Positions 9,025-21,264 of a DNA stretch of 64,000 nucleotides are shown here, piece by piece (positions within the stretch are counted from its first letter, which is position 1; each line of letters opens with the position of its first letter). The notes beneath the pieces were generated by a model. The model was not told where the DNA came from, made no database searches, and saw only the letters and a program-made list of their open reading frames with translations. The stretch is taken from positions 3,401,001 to 3,465,000 of the forward strand of contig OY282353.1 in the NCBI GenBank assembly GCA_958295465.1. The letters are read 5' to 3'. The position numbers and the translations under genes were made by a program. Origin of the DNA: an uncultured Gammaproteobacteria bacterium. GTDB lineage: Bacteria > Pseudomonadota > Gammaproteobacteria > HK1.

Positions 9025-10023
9025 TCAGGCCCTCGGTTCTCCCGGTCGTGGCGGCCGGCGGGAACGGAGCTGCGGCCCGTCAGTCTTTCCGGCGTTGACG
9101 GAGATTGTCCCTCCGGTCCGGTCCGGCCCACCCGGCGCGGACCCGGCCCCGGCCCCGTTCGGGCAGGCGTGCACCCGTACTTCGACCTCGAGACGGGAGT
9201 CTCCGCCGCCCTGGATGACTCCGTGGGTCGGAGACACGTCCCGGTAGTCGCGCCCTGCCGCGATGCGTACGTATCCGTTGCCGGCGAGGGTCCGGTTGGT
9301 GGGGTCGAAACCGATCCAGCCCAGCTCCGGCAGCCGGCATTCGACCCAGGCGTGGGTGGCGTTGTCCGGCACCTGCCCGGCGGAATCTGCCGTCACGTGC
9401 AGGTAGCCCGAGACGTAACGGGCGGGAATGCCCCAGGAACGCGCGATGGCGATCATGGCGTGGGCGTAGTCCTGGCAGACCCCCTGGTCGGTTTCCAGGA
9501 GGCGATCGACGGGAGATTCCACCGAGGTGCTTCCTGGAATGTAGTGCAAGCGGCGGTGGAGGATGTCCGAGAGTTGCCGCAGACTGTCGAGAGGGTCGCT
9601 CCCGGGCTCGATGCCGTGTCGCTCGACGAACGCGGCGAGCGCGGGGGAGGGCCGGATCAGCGGGCTCGGGTGCATGAAGTCCCATGCGGCGAAGGATCCT
9701 GCAAGGGAGCGGATCGCTTTCCAGGCGCCGGCGTCCAGGCGCTCCGGGAGCCGGGGGCGGGGTATCGACTCGACCGTGGAGCGGGCGGTGATCTCGAAGA
9801 CCCGGTGCGTGCGGTGGACGTCGAGGACGTGCCGTGTGTTGCCGTGGCAATCCTTCTCGCGGTTCAGGCAGGCCGGAGGGCGCGTCTCGATCTCGAAGTG
9901 GAGACGCCGCTGCCTCCGATCCTCGCACGGCTCCAGGCACAGCCGCATCAGGCACTGCCGCACGGGGGCGGTGTAGCAGTACCGGGAGACGTGCTCGATC
10001 TCGTAACGGGCGGCGCCGTTCAT
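9025..10023 (-). CDS. Transglutaminase-like protease family protein
   Basis: A 332-residue protein with an N-terminal bacterial transglutaminase beta-region and a transglutaminase-core cysteine-protease fold. The triad is visible as Cys in DQGVCQDYAH, His in ATHAWVEC and Asp in GWIGFDPTN. It is the last of three tightly packed genes, with four bases after the alpha-E gene. This trio recurs in bacteria and is predicted to make and cleave isopeptide-type or peptide conjugates; the substrate is unknown. The last 40 residues are basic and low in complexity. Confidence 0.88.
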   Translation of the reverse strand: MNGAARYEIEHVSRYCYTAPVRQCLMRLCLEPCEDRRQRRLHFEIETRPPACLNREKDCHGNTRHVLDVHRTHRVFEITARSTVESIPRPRLPERLDAGAWKAIRSLAGSFAAWDFMHPSPLIRPSPALAAFVERHGIEPGSDPLDSLRQLSDILHRRLHYIPGSTSVESPVDRLLETDQGVCQDYAHAMIAIARSWGIPARYVSGYLHVTADSAGQVPDNATHAWVECRLPELGWIGFDPTNRTLAGNGYVRIAAGRDYRDVSPTHGVIQGGGDSRLEVEVRVHACPNGAGAGSAPGGPDRTGGTISVNAGKTDGPQLRSRRPPRPGEPRA

Positions 10024-10027
10024 GGCT

Positions 10028-10996
10028 TCAACGGACGATGGAGTCCTCGACGTCGTAATCGACGTAGGCGGCGTTCACCAGATCGTGGAGCTTCAGGCAG
10101 TGCGCTCTCACCTGGGCGAGGAGGGCCGCCCGCTCCCCCCGGCCCGGCCACTCGGAGCGGACCACGGTGCACAACCGGCCGACGAGCCGTTCGGCCTCGG
10201 CGCCGGCGTGCGAGCCCGGGCTCGGACCGATGGCCGCGACCTCGGACGCCAGCGTGTCGAGCGAGCGGCACAGCGAGCTGGGCAGCAGGGGGTCGGTGAC
10301 GAGCAGGTCCAGGACCCGCTCCGGGCGGACCTCGACACTGTAGCTGCGCTTGTAGGCGTCGAATGCGTGGCAGGCGCGCAGCAGGCTCGTCCAGTCCGCG
10401 CCGATGGCTTCGTCCTGCGCTCGAACCGCGGCGAGCTGAGCCAGCAGCAGCGCGACCAGAAGCTGGGAGCGCTCGGTGAACCGTCCGATCCGCATGAAGC
10501 GCCAGCCTTCGTCGCGGTACATGGTTGCCTCGGCCACCCCGATGAAGGTGTCGATCTCCTGCGTGGTCCGCGCGTAGAAGCTTTCCGGGGAGACCTTCCA
10601 GATGTCCTCGATGTCGAGCTCGCGGATCCGCAGCCATGCCAGGTTCAGGCAGGTCCACATCTCGGCGCTGATGCAGTGGCGCATCTGGCGGGCGTTCTCG
10701 CGGCCGGCGGCGAAGCAGTTCCGGATCGAGTCGGAGTTGGTGCGCTCGAACGTCAGATCGCCGGCGAGGGTGTAGGAATCGGCCAGGGTGTAGTCGTCGC
10801 TCGCGCCGACATCGAGATCGCCCCCCGGAGGCCGCCGGCCCAGACTGTCGTAGATCCGGTTCCAGCCGAAGTGGATCTCGCGGATTGGCCGGTCCACCAG
10901 GGTCTCCACCTGCAACCGCAACAGGCGACACAGGTGCTCCGCCCGCTCCAGGTAGCGGCCCATCCAGTACAAGCCCTGGGCGCTACGCGAGAGCAT
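10028..10996 (-). CDS. Alpha-E domain protein
   Basis: A 322-residue all-helical alpha-E (DUF403) protein. It begins MLSRSAQGLYWMGRYLERAEHL, the signature N-terminus of the family. The family has no established catalytic role. It is almost always found between a circularly permuted ATP-grasp gene and a transglutaminase, as here. It abuts the upstream ATP-grasp gene with no gap, so the three are probably one transcript. Confidence 0.9.
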   Translation of the reverse strand: MLSRSAQGLYWMGRYLERAEHLCRLLRLQVETLVDRPIREIHFGWNRIYDSLGRRPPGGDLDVGASDDYTLADSYTLAGDLTFERTNSDSIRNCFAAGRENARQMRHCISAEMWTCLNLAWLRIRELDIEDIWKVSPESFYARTTQEIDTFIGVAEATMYRDEGWRFMRIGRFTERSQLLVALLLAQLAAVRAQDEAIGADWTSLLRACHAFDAYKRSYSVEVRPERVLDLLVTDPLLPSSLCRSLDTLASEVAAIGPSPGSHAGAEAERLVGRLCTVVRSEWPGRGERAALLAQVRAHCLKLHDLVNAAYVDYDVEDSIVR

Positions 10997-12430
10997 TCAG
11001 TCTCCCAGCACCCAGAGGTCCTTGCCGCCTCCGCCCTGGCTGGAGTTCACCACCAGGCTCCCCCGGCGCAGCGCCACGCGGCAGAAGGCGCCGGGCACGA
11101 TCCGGGTCTCGCGGCCGTGGAGGACGAAGGGACGAAGGTCGACGTGGCGCGGCTCGGCCCGGCCCTCGACGAGGCAGGGCGCGCGTGAGAGCGCGAGCAC
11201 CGGCTGGGAGATGAAGTCCGACGGGTCGGCGCGAATCTCCTCGGCATAGGCCGCACGCTCCTCCGGTGTCGCGTGGGGGCCGACGAGCATGCCGTAACCT
11301 CCCGATTCGCCGACACGCTTCACCACCAGGTTCTCCAGGTTGTCGAGGGTGTACTCCAGATCTTCCGGCCGCCGGCACAGGTGGGTCTCGACGTTGGCCA
11401 GGATCGGCTCCTCTGCGAGGTAGTAGCGAATCATGTCCGGGACGTAGGCATAGACGCTCTTGTCGTCGGCCACCCCGGTGCCCGGCGCGTTCGCCAGGGC
11501 CACGCGCCCGAGCTTGAAGGCGTGCAGCAGCCCGGGCACCCCGAGCAGGGAGTCCGGGCGGAATACGAGAGGGTCGAGGAAGTCGTCGTCCACCCGGCGG
11601 TAGATCACGTCCACGCGCCGGAGGCCCGCGGTGGTGCGCATGTAGACGAAGCCGTCGCTGACCAGCAGGTCTCGGCCCTCCACGAGCTCCGCGCCGATCT
11701 CCTGGGCCAGGAACACATGCTCGTAGAACGCGGAGTTGTAGACTCCCGGGGTCAGCAGGACGATGCAGGGGTCGGAGCGTCCGCCGGGGGCGAGGTCCCG
11801 CAACGTCTCGCGCAACACGGTCCCGTAATGTTCCACCTCCCGCACCCGGTAGCTCCGGTAGAGGCGGCGCAGGCTCCTCTTCACCACCTTGCGGTTGGCG
11901 ATCATGTAGGACACGCCCGACGGCACCCGCAGGTTGTCCTCGAGCACCTGGAAGCCGTCGTGGGTCCGCACCAGATCGGTGCCGCAAACCGCGACCCACG
12001 TCCCGTGGGGTACGGAGACCCCGCGCATCTCGATACGATACTGGGCACAGCCGCGCACCACGTCGGTCGGGATCACGCCGTCGGCGACGATGCGGGCCTC
12101 GCCGTAGACATCCTCCAGAAACCGGTTCAGGGCGCCGATGCGCTGGGTGAGGCCGGATTCGAGCCGCCGCCACTCGACGCCCGAGAGGATGCGGGGCACG
12201 CAGTCGATGGGGATGATGCGCTCATCGGCCTCGTCGTCGCCGTAGACCGTGAACGTGATGCCTTCGTTCGAGAAGGAGCGTGTGATCCGCTCCTGCATGC
12301 TGCACAGCTCGTCGCCGGAGAGCCGCCGCAAGGCGTCGTGCAACGCCTGGCAGTGCGCGCGGGGCGTGCCGTCGGACAGGAACATCTCGTCGTAGACCGC
12401 AGTATCGAGATCGTAGCCGTCGAAGTTCAT
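10997..12430 (-). CDS. Circularly permuted ATP-grasp (type 2) ligase
   Basis: A 477-residue protein of the circularly permuted ATP-grasp family, predicted to form amide bonds through acyl-phosphate intermediates. The typical N-terminus (YDEMFLSDGTPRAHCQAL), the central VLEDNLRVPSGVSYMIANRKV and the later segments NLVVKRVGESGGYGML and ALSRAPCLVEG are present. It is the first of the co-directional trio ATP-grasp, alpha-E, transglutaminase. A GCS2-type ligase on the same strand lies 270 bases upstream. Biochemical function is inferred from family and context. Confidence 0.9.
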   Translation of the reverse strand: MNFDGYDLDTAVYDEMFLSDGTPRAHCQALHDALRRLSGDELCSMQERITRSFSNEGITFTVYGDDEADERIIPIDCVPRILSGVEWRRLESGLTQRIGALNRFLEDVYGEARIVADGVIPTDVVRGCAQYRIEMRGVSVPHGTWVAVCGTDLVRTHDGFQVLEDNLRVPSGVSYMIANRKVVKRSLRRLYRSYRVREVEHYGTVLRETLRDLAPGGRSDPCIVLLTPGVYNSAFYEHVFLAQEIGAELVEGRDLLVSDGFVYMRTTAGLRRVDVIYRRVDDDFLDPLVFRPDSLLGVPGLLHAFKLGRVALANAPGTGVADDKSVYAYVPDMIRYYLAEEPILANVETHLCRRPEDLEYTLDNLENLVVKRVGESGGYGMLVGPHATPEERAAYAEEIRADPSDFISQPVLALSRAPCLVEGRAEPRHVDLRPFVLHGRETRIVPGAFCRVALRRGSLVVNSSQGGGGKDLWVLGD

Positions 12431-12700
12431 CGGGACGACCCCTCAGGGGGGAGCGTCGCGGCCGGACGACGTCGGAAGCGCCGGAGCGCGTTCGGGTCGG
12501 GCAGGGCGCATGATCCCGGGCCTGCCCGAATGGGCGCAATGCGGTTCATCGTCGATCCGTTCCCCAATCCGGCGCCGCGGGGGGGATGGCGTCCTCCCGG
12601 GCCGGGAGGCCAGATGGTCCCGGCGATGGCCTCCGAGACCCGGCCCGTACCCGCCAGGACCATTCGAGGAGCTTCTGTCCCGAGTGTCGCCTTGTCCTGG

Positions 12701-13933
12701 TCATCGCGGGTCTCGGCACACTCCCCCGATCCCCTCCCCGCTCTCGGCGAGCACGAGATCGACCACGCGGCGCAGGGCCTCCTCCTCCGTGTCTCCTTCC
12801 AGGCGGCGGAGGCGGAAGTAGTCGACCTGCCGGTCGGCGCCGGTCCCCTCGCGGATGATGATGAGCGCACGGCGCACCTCCTCCTCGCAGTCCAGCGCGC
12901 GGGCGTCGCCGGCCAGCTCCTCGACGAGGCGGATTGCGTAGTCCTCGATGTCGATCCGCCCGCCCTCGTGCGTATCTCCGAGAAAGGCGAGCACTCCGTA
13001 GCGCTGGGCGAGCCACCGGTTCTCGGTGATGATCTCGGTGGGCGGCTCGGGCGGCAGCTCGCCGGCCCGATCCTTGCGCAGGAGCCACCGGATGAGGGAC
13101 GCATAGAGGGCGGCGATGCACACCGCGTCCTCGATGCGCGTACAGACGTCGCAGATCCGCATCTCTATCGTGGGGTAGGCGTGGGAGGGACGGATGTCCC
13201 ACCACAGCTCGCTGCCGTCCTTGGCGAACTCCATGCGCCGGTAGTCGTCCAGGAGCTGGTCGTACGCCGCCCGCGACCATAGCGGGCCGGGGATGCTGGA
13301 GCGCGGAAGGCTGCCGACGATGTTCAGCCGGTAGGACTTGAACCCGGTCTCGCTCCCCGCATTGAACGGCGACGACGCGGACAGCGCATGGAGCAGGGGC
13401 AGGTGGCGCCGCATCGCGGTCATGACCCGGATGCGCGAATCCGGATCGCCGAAGCCGGCATGGATGTGCATTCCGCCGACGAGGAATCGGCGCACGGTCT
13501 CCTGGAAGTTGATCGCGAAGCGCTCGTAGCGCTCCTTGGGAGTGGTCACCTGCGCCCGCCACGCCGCGAAGGGATGGGTCGAGGCGGCCATCAGCGCGGC
13601 CCCGTGCTCCTCGGCCGCTCCGGCGACCAGCCGACGGGTCTCGCGCAACGCCTCGCGCACGCCGGCGACGGATTCACAGACCCGGGTATTGGTCTCGATC
13701 TGGGTGCGCAGAAGCTCCCGCACGACCTTGTGCGGGCCGCTGCTCTTCTCGCAGATCTCGAAGATACCGAGGTCGGGATCTGCAAGAAGGTCGCGGGATT
13801 CGGGGTCGACGAGGAAGAATTCCTCTTCGACGCCGAGGGTGATCCCGAGGTCGTCCCCGTTCCCGGCGTCCGGGGGCATCGACGGTGCTTGCGCCATTCG
13901 CGGTCGTCCTCCACTGGTGGACGGGACGTTCAC
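12701..13933 (-). CDS. Carboxylate-amine ligase, GCS2/YbdK type
   Basis: A 410-residue glutamate-cysteine-ligase-2 family enzyme (YbdK-like). It shows the family N-terminus LGVEEEFFLVDP, the core HPFAAW and GGMHIHAGFGDPD metal/ATP motifs and the conserved R-x-C pattern EMRICDVCTRIED. YbdK proteins ligate amino acids weakly and the physiological product is often unknown. Next to the ATP-grasp/alpha-E/transglutaminase trio, a shared peptide-conjugate pathway is a reasonable inference. The first 25 residues may not belong to the protein; an in-frame Met at residue 13 is an alternative start. Confidence 0.88.
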   Translation of the reverse strand: MNVPSTSGGRPRMAQAPSMPPDAGNGDDLGITLGVEEEFFLVDPESRDLLADPDLGIFEICEKSSGPHKVVRELLRTQIETNTRVCESVAGVREALRETRRLVAGAAEEHGAALMAASTHPFAAWRAQVTTPKERYERFAINFQETVRRFLVGGMHIHAGFGDPDSRIRVMTAMRRHLPLLHALSASSPFNAGSETGFKSYRLNIVGSLPRSSIPGPLWSRAAYDQLLDDYRRMEFAKDGSELWWDIRPSHAYPTIEMRICDVCTRIEDAVCIAALYASLIRWLLRKDRAGELPPEPPTEIITENRWLAQRYGVLAFLGDTHEGGRIDIEDYAIRLVEELAGDARALDCEEEVRRALIIIREGTGADRQVDYFRLRRLEGDTEEEALRRVVDLVLAESGEGIGGVCRDPR

Positions 13934-13993
13934 GATAGCAGACGCGGCGCGGGCAAGCGCCGGCCGGGGCGCCGGTGGCGGTACATGACCGCC

Positions 13994-15796
<1,803 letters not shown>

Positions 15797-15936
15797 GTTT
15801 CCACCCGTTTGATGATGTGGCTGGTCGGGTCGGCCTGAACAAGACAGTTTAGCAGATGACGAACGGATCCGCTCCGCCGGATATCGTACCGTGTGGGACG
15901 GACCCCGCCGGGTCGGGCTCACGCTTCGCCTCGGCT

Positions 15937-17772
15937 TCATCGGCCGCGAGAAACCGCCCCTCCTCGATTCACCGCCCTGCGGGCGGTCAGCTCGGTGAAC
16001 TCTCTCCGCTCGTCGTTGCTCAGATCGGACGGACGCCGGCTCTTCAATTCATCGACGCGGCGTTGCGCCCTGAGGTGTTCGGCACGGTCCAGTACCCAGC
16101 GCAGACAGCCGGCGAACTCGCCGCGGAGCAATTCAGGGTCGGACAGCTCCGGCGTGCCGTGGGCAAGCACCTCGATTCTTTGGAACCACTCGTGCCGGCG
16201 ATAGTGCTCGAACAGCCCTCCGGTCCTCAGATCCGGGCGTGCGTGCAGAATTTCAATCAGGTCGGCGAGAAGATCCGCGTCTGCGACGTCCGCGGCGCAT
16301 ATCCCCTCGACGCCGGCGGCCTCCGACGCGAGCGACGGTTCGTGGAGCAGCATCCGCACCGCGCGCGTCGCGGGGGATTCCGAGCCCCGAAGGCGCTCGG
16401 TGTGCGCCTGCATCCTGTTGCCGAGCCGGCCGAGTCCCCTGGATGAATCGTCTCGCGACAGATCGTCGAACCACGATTCAATCTGGCGCCGATACGGACC
16501 GGCAGGCACCCGGGCGGCAAACAGCTCGCCGATCTGCGCCACGAGCTGATGCCGATACGGGCCGGCCGGGGTCCGCTCGAGGTGGGGGCGGAGATGATCG
16601 AGGAAGCGTGCGCCGCCTTCCGCCGTGCCCAGATCCACCCCGGCCGCGAGGTGGTCGAACAGAAACCGGCTCAACGGCAGCGCATCGTCGAGACGGCTCT
16701 CGAACGCGCCGCTGCCTTCCGTCCGCACGAGGCTGTCGGGGTCCTCGCCCTCGGGGAGGAACAGGAACGACACCTGGCGGCCGGCCTTCATCGACGGAAG
16801 CGTGTTCTCCACCGCGCGCCATGCCGCGCGCCGGCCCGCCTCGTCGCCGTCGAAGCAGAACACGACGTCGTTGACTGCGCGAAACAGACGCTGGACGTGG
16901 GCTTCGGTCGCGGCGGTGCCGAGGGTTGCCACCGCGTAGTCGATCCCCGACTGCACGAGCGCCACCACGTCCATGTAGCCCTCCACCACGAGCAGCCGCG
17001 CCGGGGAGCGACCCGCACGCCGCGCCCGCCACAGTCCGTAGAGCTCGCGGCCTTTCCGGAACACCGGCGTCTCCGGAGAGTTGAGGTACTTCGGCTCGCC
17101 ACTGTCGATGATCCGGGCGCCGAAGCCGGCGACGCGCCCCCTGGCATCGTGGATGGGGAAGATGATCCGGTCGCGGAACCGGTCGTAGGGGCGATCGCCG
17201 TCGCGCTCGACGAGCAGGCCCGCCCGGACGAGCGTGGCGCGCGCGGAGTCGTCGATGCCGAGTTCCCGCAGCACCCCGTCCCGGCCGGGCGGTGCGAAGC
17301 CGAGCTGGAATTCGGCCGCGATCCTTCCCGAAAGGCCGCGTCCCTTGAGGTACTCCACCGCCCGCGATGCCCGCGGGTGGCGGCGGAGCTGTCGCTGGAA
17401 GTACGCATTGGCCCTTTCCAGCGCGATGAAGACCGGCTCGAGGTCCTCGCGCGGCCCGCGTTCACCGCCGCCTTCGCGGGGCACCTCGCGCCCGGACCGG
17501 CGGGCGAGCTCCTCCACCGCCTCGACGAACTCCATGTTGGCGTAGTCCATCAGGAAGCCGACCGCGGTACCGTGCGCCCCGCAGCCGAAGCAGTGGTAGA
17601 ACTGCTTGTCGGGGACGACGGTGAACGACGGCGTCTTCTCGTCGTGGAACGGGCAGCACGCCTTGAACTCCTTGCCGGCGCGCTTGAGCGGAACGTAGTG
17701 CTCGATGATCTCGGCGATGTCCGTCGCCGAGACGAGGTCGTCGATGAAGGATTCGGGGATCCGGCCCGCCAT
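15937..17772 (-). CDS. dnaG: DNA primase
   Basis: A 611-residue replicative primase that makes RNA primers at the fork. The zinc-binding domain has CPFH around residues 40-43 and CFGCG at 61-65. The TOPRIM core shows [11 protein letters not shown] and [13 protein letters not shown]. The C-terminal third is the helicase-interacting region and is variable, as usual. It sits in the classic operon between yqeY and rpoD. Confidence 0.96.
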   Translation of the reverse strand: MAGRIPESFIDDLVSATDIAEIIEHYVPLKRAGKEFKACCPFHDEKTPSFTVVPDKQFYHCFGCGAHGTAVGFLMDYANMEFVEAVEELARRSGREVPREGGGERGPREDLEPVFIALERANAYFQRQLRRHPRASRAVEYLKGRGLSGRIAAEFQLGFAPPGRDGVLRELGIDDSARATLVRAGLLVERDGDRPYDRFRDRIIFPIHDARGRVAGFGARIIDSGEPKYLNSPETPVFRKGRELYGLWRARRAGRSPARLLVVEGYMDVVALVQSGIDYAVATLGTAATEAHVQRLFRAVNDVVFCFDGDEAGRRAAWRAVENTLPSMKAGRQVSFLFLPEGEDPDSLVRTEGSGAFESRLDDALPLSRFLFDHLAAGVDLGTAEGGARFLDHLRPHLERTPAGPYRHQLVAQIGELFAARVPAGPYRRQIESWFDDLSRDDSSRGLGRLGNRMQAHTERLRGSESPATRAVRMLLHEPSLASEAAGVEGICAADVADADLLADLIEILHARPDLRTGGLFEHYRRHEWFQRIEVLAHGTPELSDPELLRGEFAGCLRWVLDRAEHLRAQRRVDELKSRRPSDLSNDERREFTELTARRAVNRGGAVSRGR

Positions 17773-17819
17773 GTTCCGTCGCGATGTTCGAGGGTCCGCC
17801 GGACGGAGCCCTGGGGGGT

Positions 17820-18287
17820 TCAGCCGGACAGCCTGGCCCTGACCGCCGCGCTCACCGCGCCCATGTCCGCGCGGCCCTGCATCCGGGGCTTGAGCAGGCC
17901 CATGACGCGGCCCATGTCCTTCATCGTCGCGGCGGCGGCCTCCTCGACGGCGGCCGCGATCATCGCCTCGATCTCGGCGGGGTCGAGTGCCCGCGGCATG
18001 TACGTCTCGATGACCGCGATCTCTTCTCTTTCGGCCGTCGCCAGATCGTCTCGACCCGCGCTTTCGTACTGGTTCGCCGACTCACGGCGTTGCTTGAGCA
18101 TCTTCTCGAGCACGGCGACGACGGAGGCGTCGTCAAGGGATGCGGTGCGCCGGTCGACTTCGCGTTGCTTGATCGCCGCGGTCACCATCCGCAAGATCGC
18201 GAGCCGCGCTTTCTCCCGGGCGCGCATCGCGTCCTTCACGTCTTCGAGGATGCGGGCTTTCAGGGAGCCGGTCACGGCATGCGGCAA
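17820..18287 (-). CDS. GatB/YqeY domain protein
   Basis: A 155-residue YqeY family protein, homologous to the tail domain of the GatB amidotransferase subunit. It shows [25 protein letters not shown] at the N-terminus and the C-terminal [21 protein letters not shown]. YqeY is often found between rpsU and dnaG in Proteobacteria. Its role is thought to involve tRNA-related processes but is not well defined. It begins 15 bases after rpsU. Confidence 0.93.
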   Translation of the reverse strand: MPHAVTGSLKARILEDVKDAMRAREKARLAILRMVTAAIKQREVDRRTASLDDASVVAVLEKMLKQRRESANQYESAGRDDLATAEREEIAVIETYMPRALDPAEIEAMIAAAVEEAAAATMKDMGRVMGLLKPRMQGRADMGAVSAAVRARLSG

Positions 18288-18302
18288 CGGAGGGAAGGAC
18301 GT

Positions 18303-18518
18303 TCAGTACAGGCGGGTGCGGCGGATCTGCTCGCGCTGCAGTTTCTTCATGTGGCGCTTGACCGCGGCGGCGGCCTTGCGCTTGCGAATCGACGTGGGCT
18401 TTTCGTGGTATTCGCGACGGCGCACCTCGGTCAGCACGCCGGCCTTCTCGCAGGCGCGCTTGAATCGGCGGAGCGCGACGTCGAACGGTTCATTCTCCTT
18501 CACACGGATCTGCGGCAT
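18303..18518 (-). CDS. rpsU: 30S ribosomal protein S21
   Basis: A 71-residue basic protein, [20 protein letters not shown]..., typical S21 in length and sequence, with the [12 protein letters not shown] segment. It is the first gene of the macromolecular-synthesis operon. The start at 18518 is fixed by the conserved N-terminus. Confidence 0.97.
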   Translation of the reverse strand: MPQIRVKENEPFDVALRRFKRACEKAGVLTEVRRREYHEKPTSIRKRKAAAAVKRHMKKLQREQIRRTRLY

Positions 18519-18671
18519 CGAGACGGGTTCCTCATCCGGTTGTCGGGGATACCTTACGGTGAATGTGTGAATATACCCCCTTCCCATGTCGCGGCAAAGG
18601 CGCAGGGCCCGGGTGTCGGGGCCCGGGCCGCGGCAGAACCTCGGCACCGCGTTTTCAACGACGATGCACCG
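18519..18671. promoter_or_regulatory. Divergent promoter region of rpsU and tsaD
   Basis: About 150 bases separate the divergent starts of rpsU (leftward) and tsaD (rightward), the conserved arrangement in Gammaproteobacteria. Both promoters should lie here. The local base composition is less GC-rich around 18540-18590. I cannot assign -35 and -10 boxes with confidence. Confidence 0.5.
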
Positions 18672-19691
18672 ATGCGTGTCCTTGGAATCGAGACCTCCTG
18701 CGACGAGACCGGCGTTGCGGTCTACGACACCGCGCGCGGCCTGCTCGCTCATGCCGTGCATACGCAGAGCGCCATCCATGCCGGGTTCGGCGGCGTGGTG
18801 CCGGAGCTCGCATCGCGCGACCACGTCCGGCGGCTGCCGCGGCTGGTGCGGCGGGTGCTCGCGGAATCGGGCTCGGAGCCCGGCGACGTCGACGGCGTGG
18901 CTTACACCGCGGGCCCGGGGCTGGTCGGGGCGCTTCTGGTGGGTACCGCATTCGGCCGGAGCCTCGCCTGGGCGTGGGAGGTGCCGGCGCTCGGGGTACA
19001 TCATATGGAAGGCCATCTCCTCGCCCCGATGCTGGAGCCGGATCCTCCCGCGTTTCCGTTCCTCGCGCTGCTCGTGTCGGGCGGGCATACCCAGCTCGTC
19101 GGGGTCGAGGCGGTCGGCGCGTACCGGATCCTGGGAGAATCGGTGGACGACGCGGCGGGGGAGGCATTCGACAAGGTCGCGACCCTGCTCGGGCTCCCGT
19201 ATCCCGGCGGACCGGCGCTCGCGGAGCTGGCCCGCGGCGGCGACCCCGGCCGCTTCCGGTTCCCGCGGCCGATGACGGATCGACCCGGACTCGATTTCAG
19301 CTTCAGCGGCCTGAAGACGTCCACGTTCGACACCCTGGTCCGCGAGCCCCGGGACGAACGCCTTTTCGCGGACGTGGCGCGCGCGTTCGAGGACGCGGTC
19401 GTCGATACGCTGGTGATCAAGTGCCGCCGTGCTCTCCGGGCCACCGGGCTGCCGTCGCTCGTCGTCTCCGGCGGCGTCGGCGCGAATCGCCGGCTGCGCG
19501 CGGCGCTCGCCGACATGGCGCATGAAGAGGGCGCGGCGGTGAACTACCCCCGTCCCGAGTTGTGCACCGACAACGGTGCGATGATCGCGTACGCGGGATG
19601 CTGCCGGCTTCTCCACGGGGCCGGCGAACCCCGGCGGTTCGGGGCAAGGGCGCGCTGGACGCTGGGAGAGCTGGGTCCACCCGGCTCCTGA
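18672..19691 (+). CDS. tsaD: tRNA t6A37 threonylcarbamoyltransferase subunit TsaD
   Basis: A 339-residue enzyme that transfers threonylcarbamoyl to A37 of ANN-decoding tRNAs. The family start is [19 protein letters not shown]. The metal-binding histidines are in GVHHMEGHL, the nucleotide site in [11 protein letters not shown], and further signatures are FSGLKTS and [13 protein letters not shown]. The start at 18672 matches the family; the long N-terminal in-frame extension is a shadow across the divergent rpsU region. The convergent neighbour is plsY. Confidence 0.97.
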   Translation: MRVLGIETSCDETGVAVYDTARGLLAHAVHTQSAIHAGFGGVVPELASRDHVRRLPRLVRRVLAESGSEPGDVDGVAYTAGPGLVGALLVGTAFGRSLAWAWEVPALGVHHMEGHLLAPMLEPDPPAFPFLALLVSGGHTQLVGVEAVGAYRILGESVDDAAGEAFDKVATLLGLPYPGGPALAELARGGDPGRFRFPRPMTDRPGLDFSFSGLKTSTFDTLVREPRDERLFADVARAFEDAVVDTLVIKCRRALRATGLPSLVVSGGVGANRRLRAALADMAHEEGAAVNYPRPELCTDNGAMIAYAGCCRLLHGAGEPRRFGARARWTLGELGPPGS

Positions 19692-19704
19692 GCGGCCGCC
19701 GCGG

Positions 19705-20301
19705 CTACCCGGCCGCGCGCTGGCCGATCCGGCTTTCGGTGCCGTCGATGAGCCGGCGGATGTTCGCGCGATGGCGCCACTGCACGAATGCCGCGATCAC
19801 CACGAGCACACCCGGGCTCGCGGGGTCGGGCGCGAGCCACAGTGCGGCGGCCGGTGCTCCAATCGCGGCGATCATCGAGGCGAGCGAGGAGTAGCGGGTC
19901 ATCGCCGCGACCACGAGCCAGAGCGCTCCCGTCACGCATCCGACCGGCCAGGCCAGGGCGGTGATCGCCCCGAGTGCGGTCGCCACGCCCTTTCCGCCCT
20001 GGAACCGGAAGTACAGGGGATAGAGATGGCCGAGGAAGGCGGCGAGCGCCGAAAGCGCCTGGGTGGCCGGTGAGAGCGACAGAGCCTTCGCGAGGAGCAC
20101 CGGCAGGACGCCCTTCAGCACGTCGCCGGCGAGGGTCAGGGCGGCCGGCCCCTTGCCGCCGATGCGCAGGACGTTGGTCGCGCCGGGGTTGCCGGAGCCT
20201 TCGCCGCGGGGGTCGGGCAGACCCATCGCACGGCATACGAGGATCGCCGACGCGGCCGAGCCGGCGAGATAGGCGACGAGGATGACCGCGGCGTCGATCA
20301 T
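19705..20301 (-). CDS. plsY: Glycerol-3-phosphate acyltransferase PlsY
   Basis: A 198-residue integral membrane enzyme transferring acyl groups from acyl-phosphate to glycerol-3-phosphate, the first step of phospholipid synthesis. The three active-site motifs are visible: [26 protein letters not shown], and the late basic RHRANIRRL. Five hydrophobic segments fit the topology. The start at 20301 was chosen for the typical N-terminal membrane segment. It converges with tsaD and is divergent from folB. Confidence 0.95.
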   Translation of the reverse strand: MIDAAVILVAYLAGSAASAILVCRAMGLPDPRGEGSGNPGATNVLRIGGKGPAALTLAGDVLKGVLPVLLAKALSLSPATQALSALAAFLGHLYPLYFRFQGGKGVATALGAITALAWPVGCVTGALWLVVAAMTRYSSLASMIAAIGAPAAALWLAPDPASPGVLVVIAAFVQWRHRANIRRLIDGTESRIGQRAAG

Positions 20302-20770
20302 CGGGCTATTGGAGCGGCTGGCCGAGGCGCCGGTCAAGCGGTCATCCGGAATTCCGGAATCGCGGATTGTTTCGCTTGCGCGCTGAACATGCCGCACTTC
20401 GATTGCCGGCCCTGCCAACGGGAAGCGGGCCTGAACGGGGTCCGATTCCGGGAGTGGATGGGCCTTTCGCCCAGCTCCGGACGTGAGCGTGACGCAGGAA
20501 GGCACACCGAACGCGTCGGGGTTCCCGGCTCCCGTTCCTCGCCGGCCGGCGCGCTGGTCGTGGATGTGGGCGATTTCACACTGCGGAATCGCGGGGCGAC
20601 CGCGCCAGCGGTCGGGTGCTCGTCCGGAAGTGCCCCGACATGCGCGCGCGAAGCGGAACGGGTAGAGTCTCGCGCGGCGCGCGGGGGCCGGCGTGGCGAA
20701 CCGCGCGGGCGTGCATCCGGATGAGCGCCGCGCGAGCCGTGGGTCAGCCGGCGGGCTGCGGCCGGACGAG
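20302..20770. other. Intergenic region between plsY and folB
   Basis: About 470 bases between divergent genes with no supported gene. A perfect 14-bp palindrome TCCGGAATTCCGGA lies at 20345-20358, about 45 bases upstream of plsY. It could be an operator or just an isolated palindrome. The rest is GC-rich and featureless to me. Confidence 0.4.
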
Positions 20771-21184
20771 ATGGGAGATCGAGCCCTGGACGTCATCTTC
20801 ATCGAAGCGTTGCGGGTGGAGACCGTCATCGGCGTCTACGACTGGGAGCGCCGGATCAGGCAGCCGGTGGTCATCGATCTGGAGATGGGCGCCGACGTCG
20901 CGCCGGCCGCGGCCAGCGACGACGTCGCGGAGGCCCTCGACTACAAGTCGGTATCGAAGCGCGTGCAGCAGTTCGTGGGGGAGTCGAGCTTCTTTCTCGT
21001 CGAGACGCTCGCGGAACGCATCGCGGCGCTGGTGCTGGACGAATTCTCCGTCCCGTGGGTACGTGTCAGGCTGAACAAGGTCGGCGCTCTGCGCGGCGCG
21101 GCGGGGGTCGGCATCGTGATCGAGCGGGGACGCAGGGACCGCGCCCGCGACGATGCCCCCGGCGGCGCGGCGGACCCTCGCTGA
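20771..21184 (+). CDS. folB: Dihydroneopterin aldolase
   Basis: A 137-residue folate-pathway enzyme converting dihydroneopterin to 6-hydroxymethyl-dihydropterin and glycolaldehyde. It has the family signatures IFIEALRVETVIGVYDWER, the LDYKSVSKRVQQFV segment and FFLVETLAERIA with the conserved Glu, and the Lys in VRVRLNKVGAL. An in-frame start at 20693 is possible, but ATG 20771 gives the normal length. The adjacent pteridine reductase gene (21880-22641) is functionally related. Confidence 0.94.
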   Translation: MGDRALDVIFIEALRVETVIGVYDWERRIRQPVVIDLEMGADVAPAAASDDVAEALDYKSVSKRVQQFVGESSFFLVETLAERIAALVLDEFSVPWVRVRLNKVGALRGAAGVGIVIERGRRDRARDDAPGGAADPR

Positions 21185-21264
21185 GCTCCGGATCGCGCTC
21201 GCGGGGAAGTGCGAACCGAGCCGCATCGGCGATGCGGCGCGCGGATGAAAAGGGGAAATCCTCC

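Noticed and set aside
20345..20358. Perfect 14-bp palindrome as a defined operator
   Set aside because: No second copy or adjacent regulator was seen, so it is noted only inside the intergenic entry.
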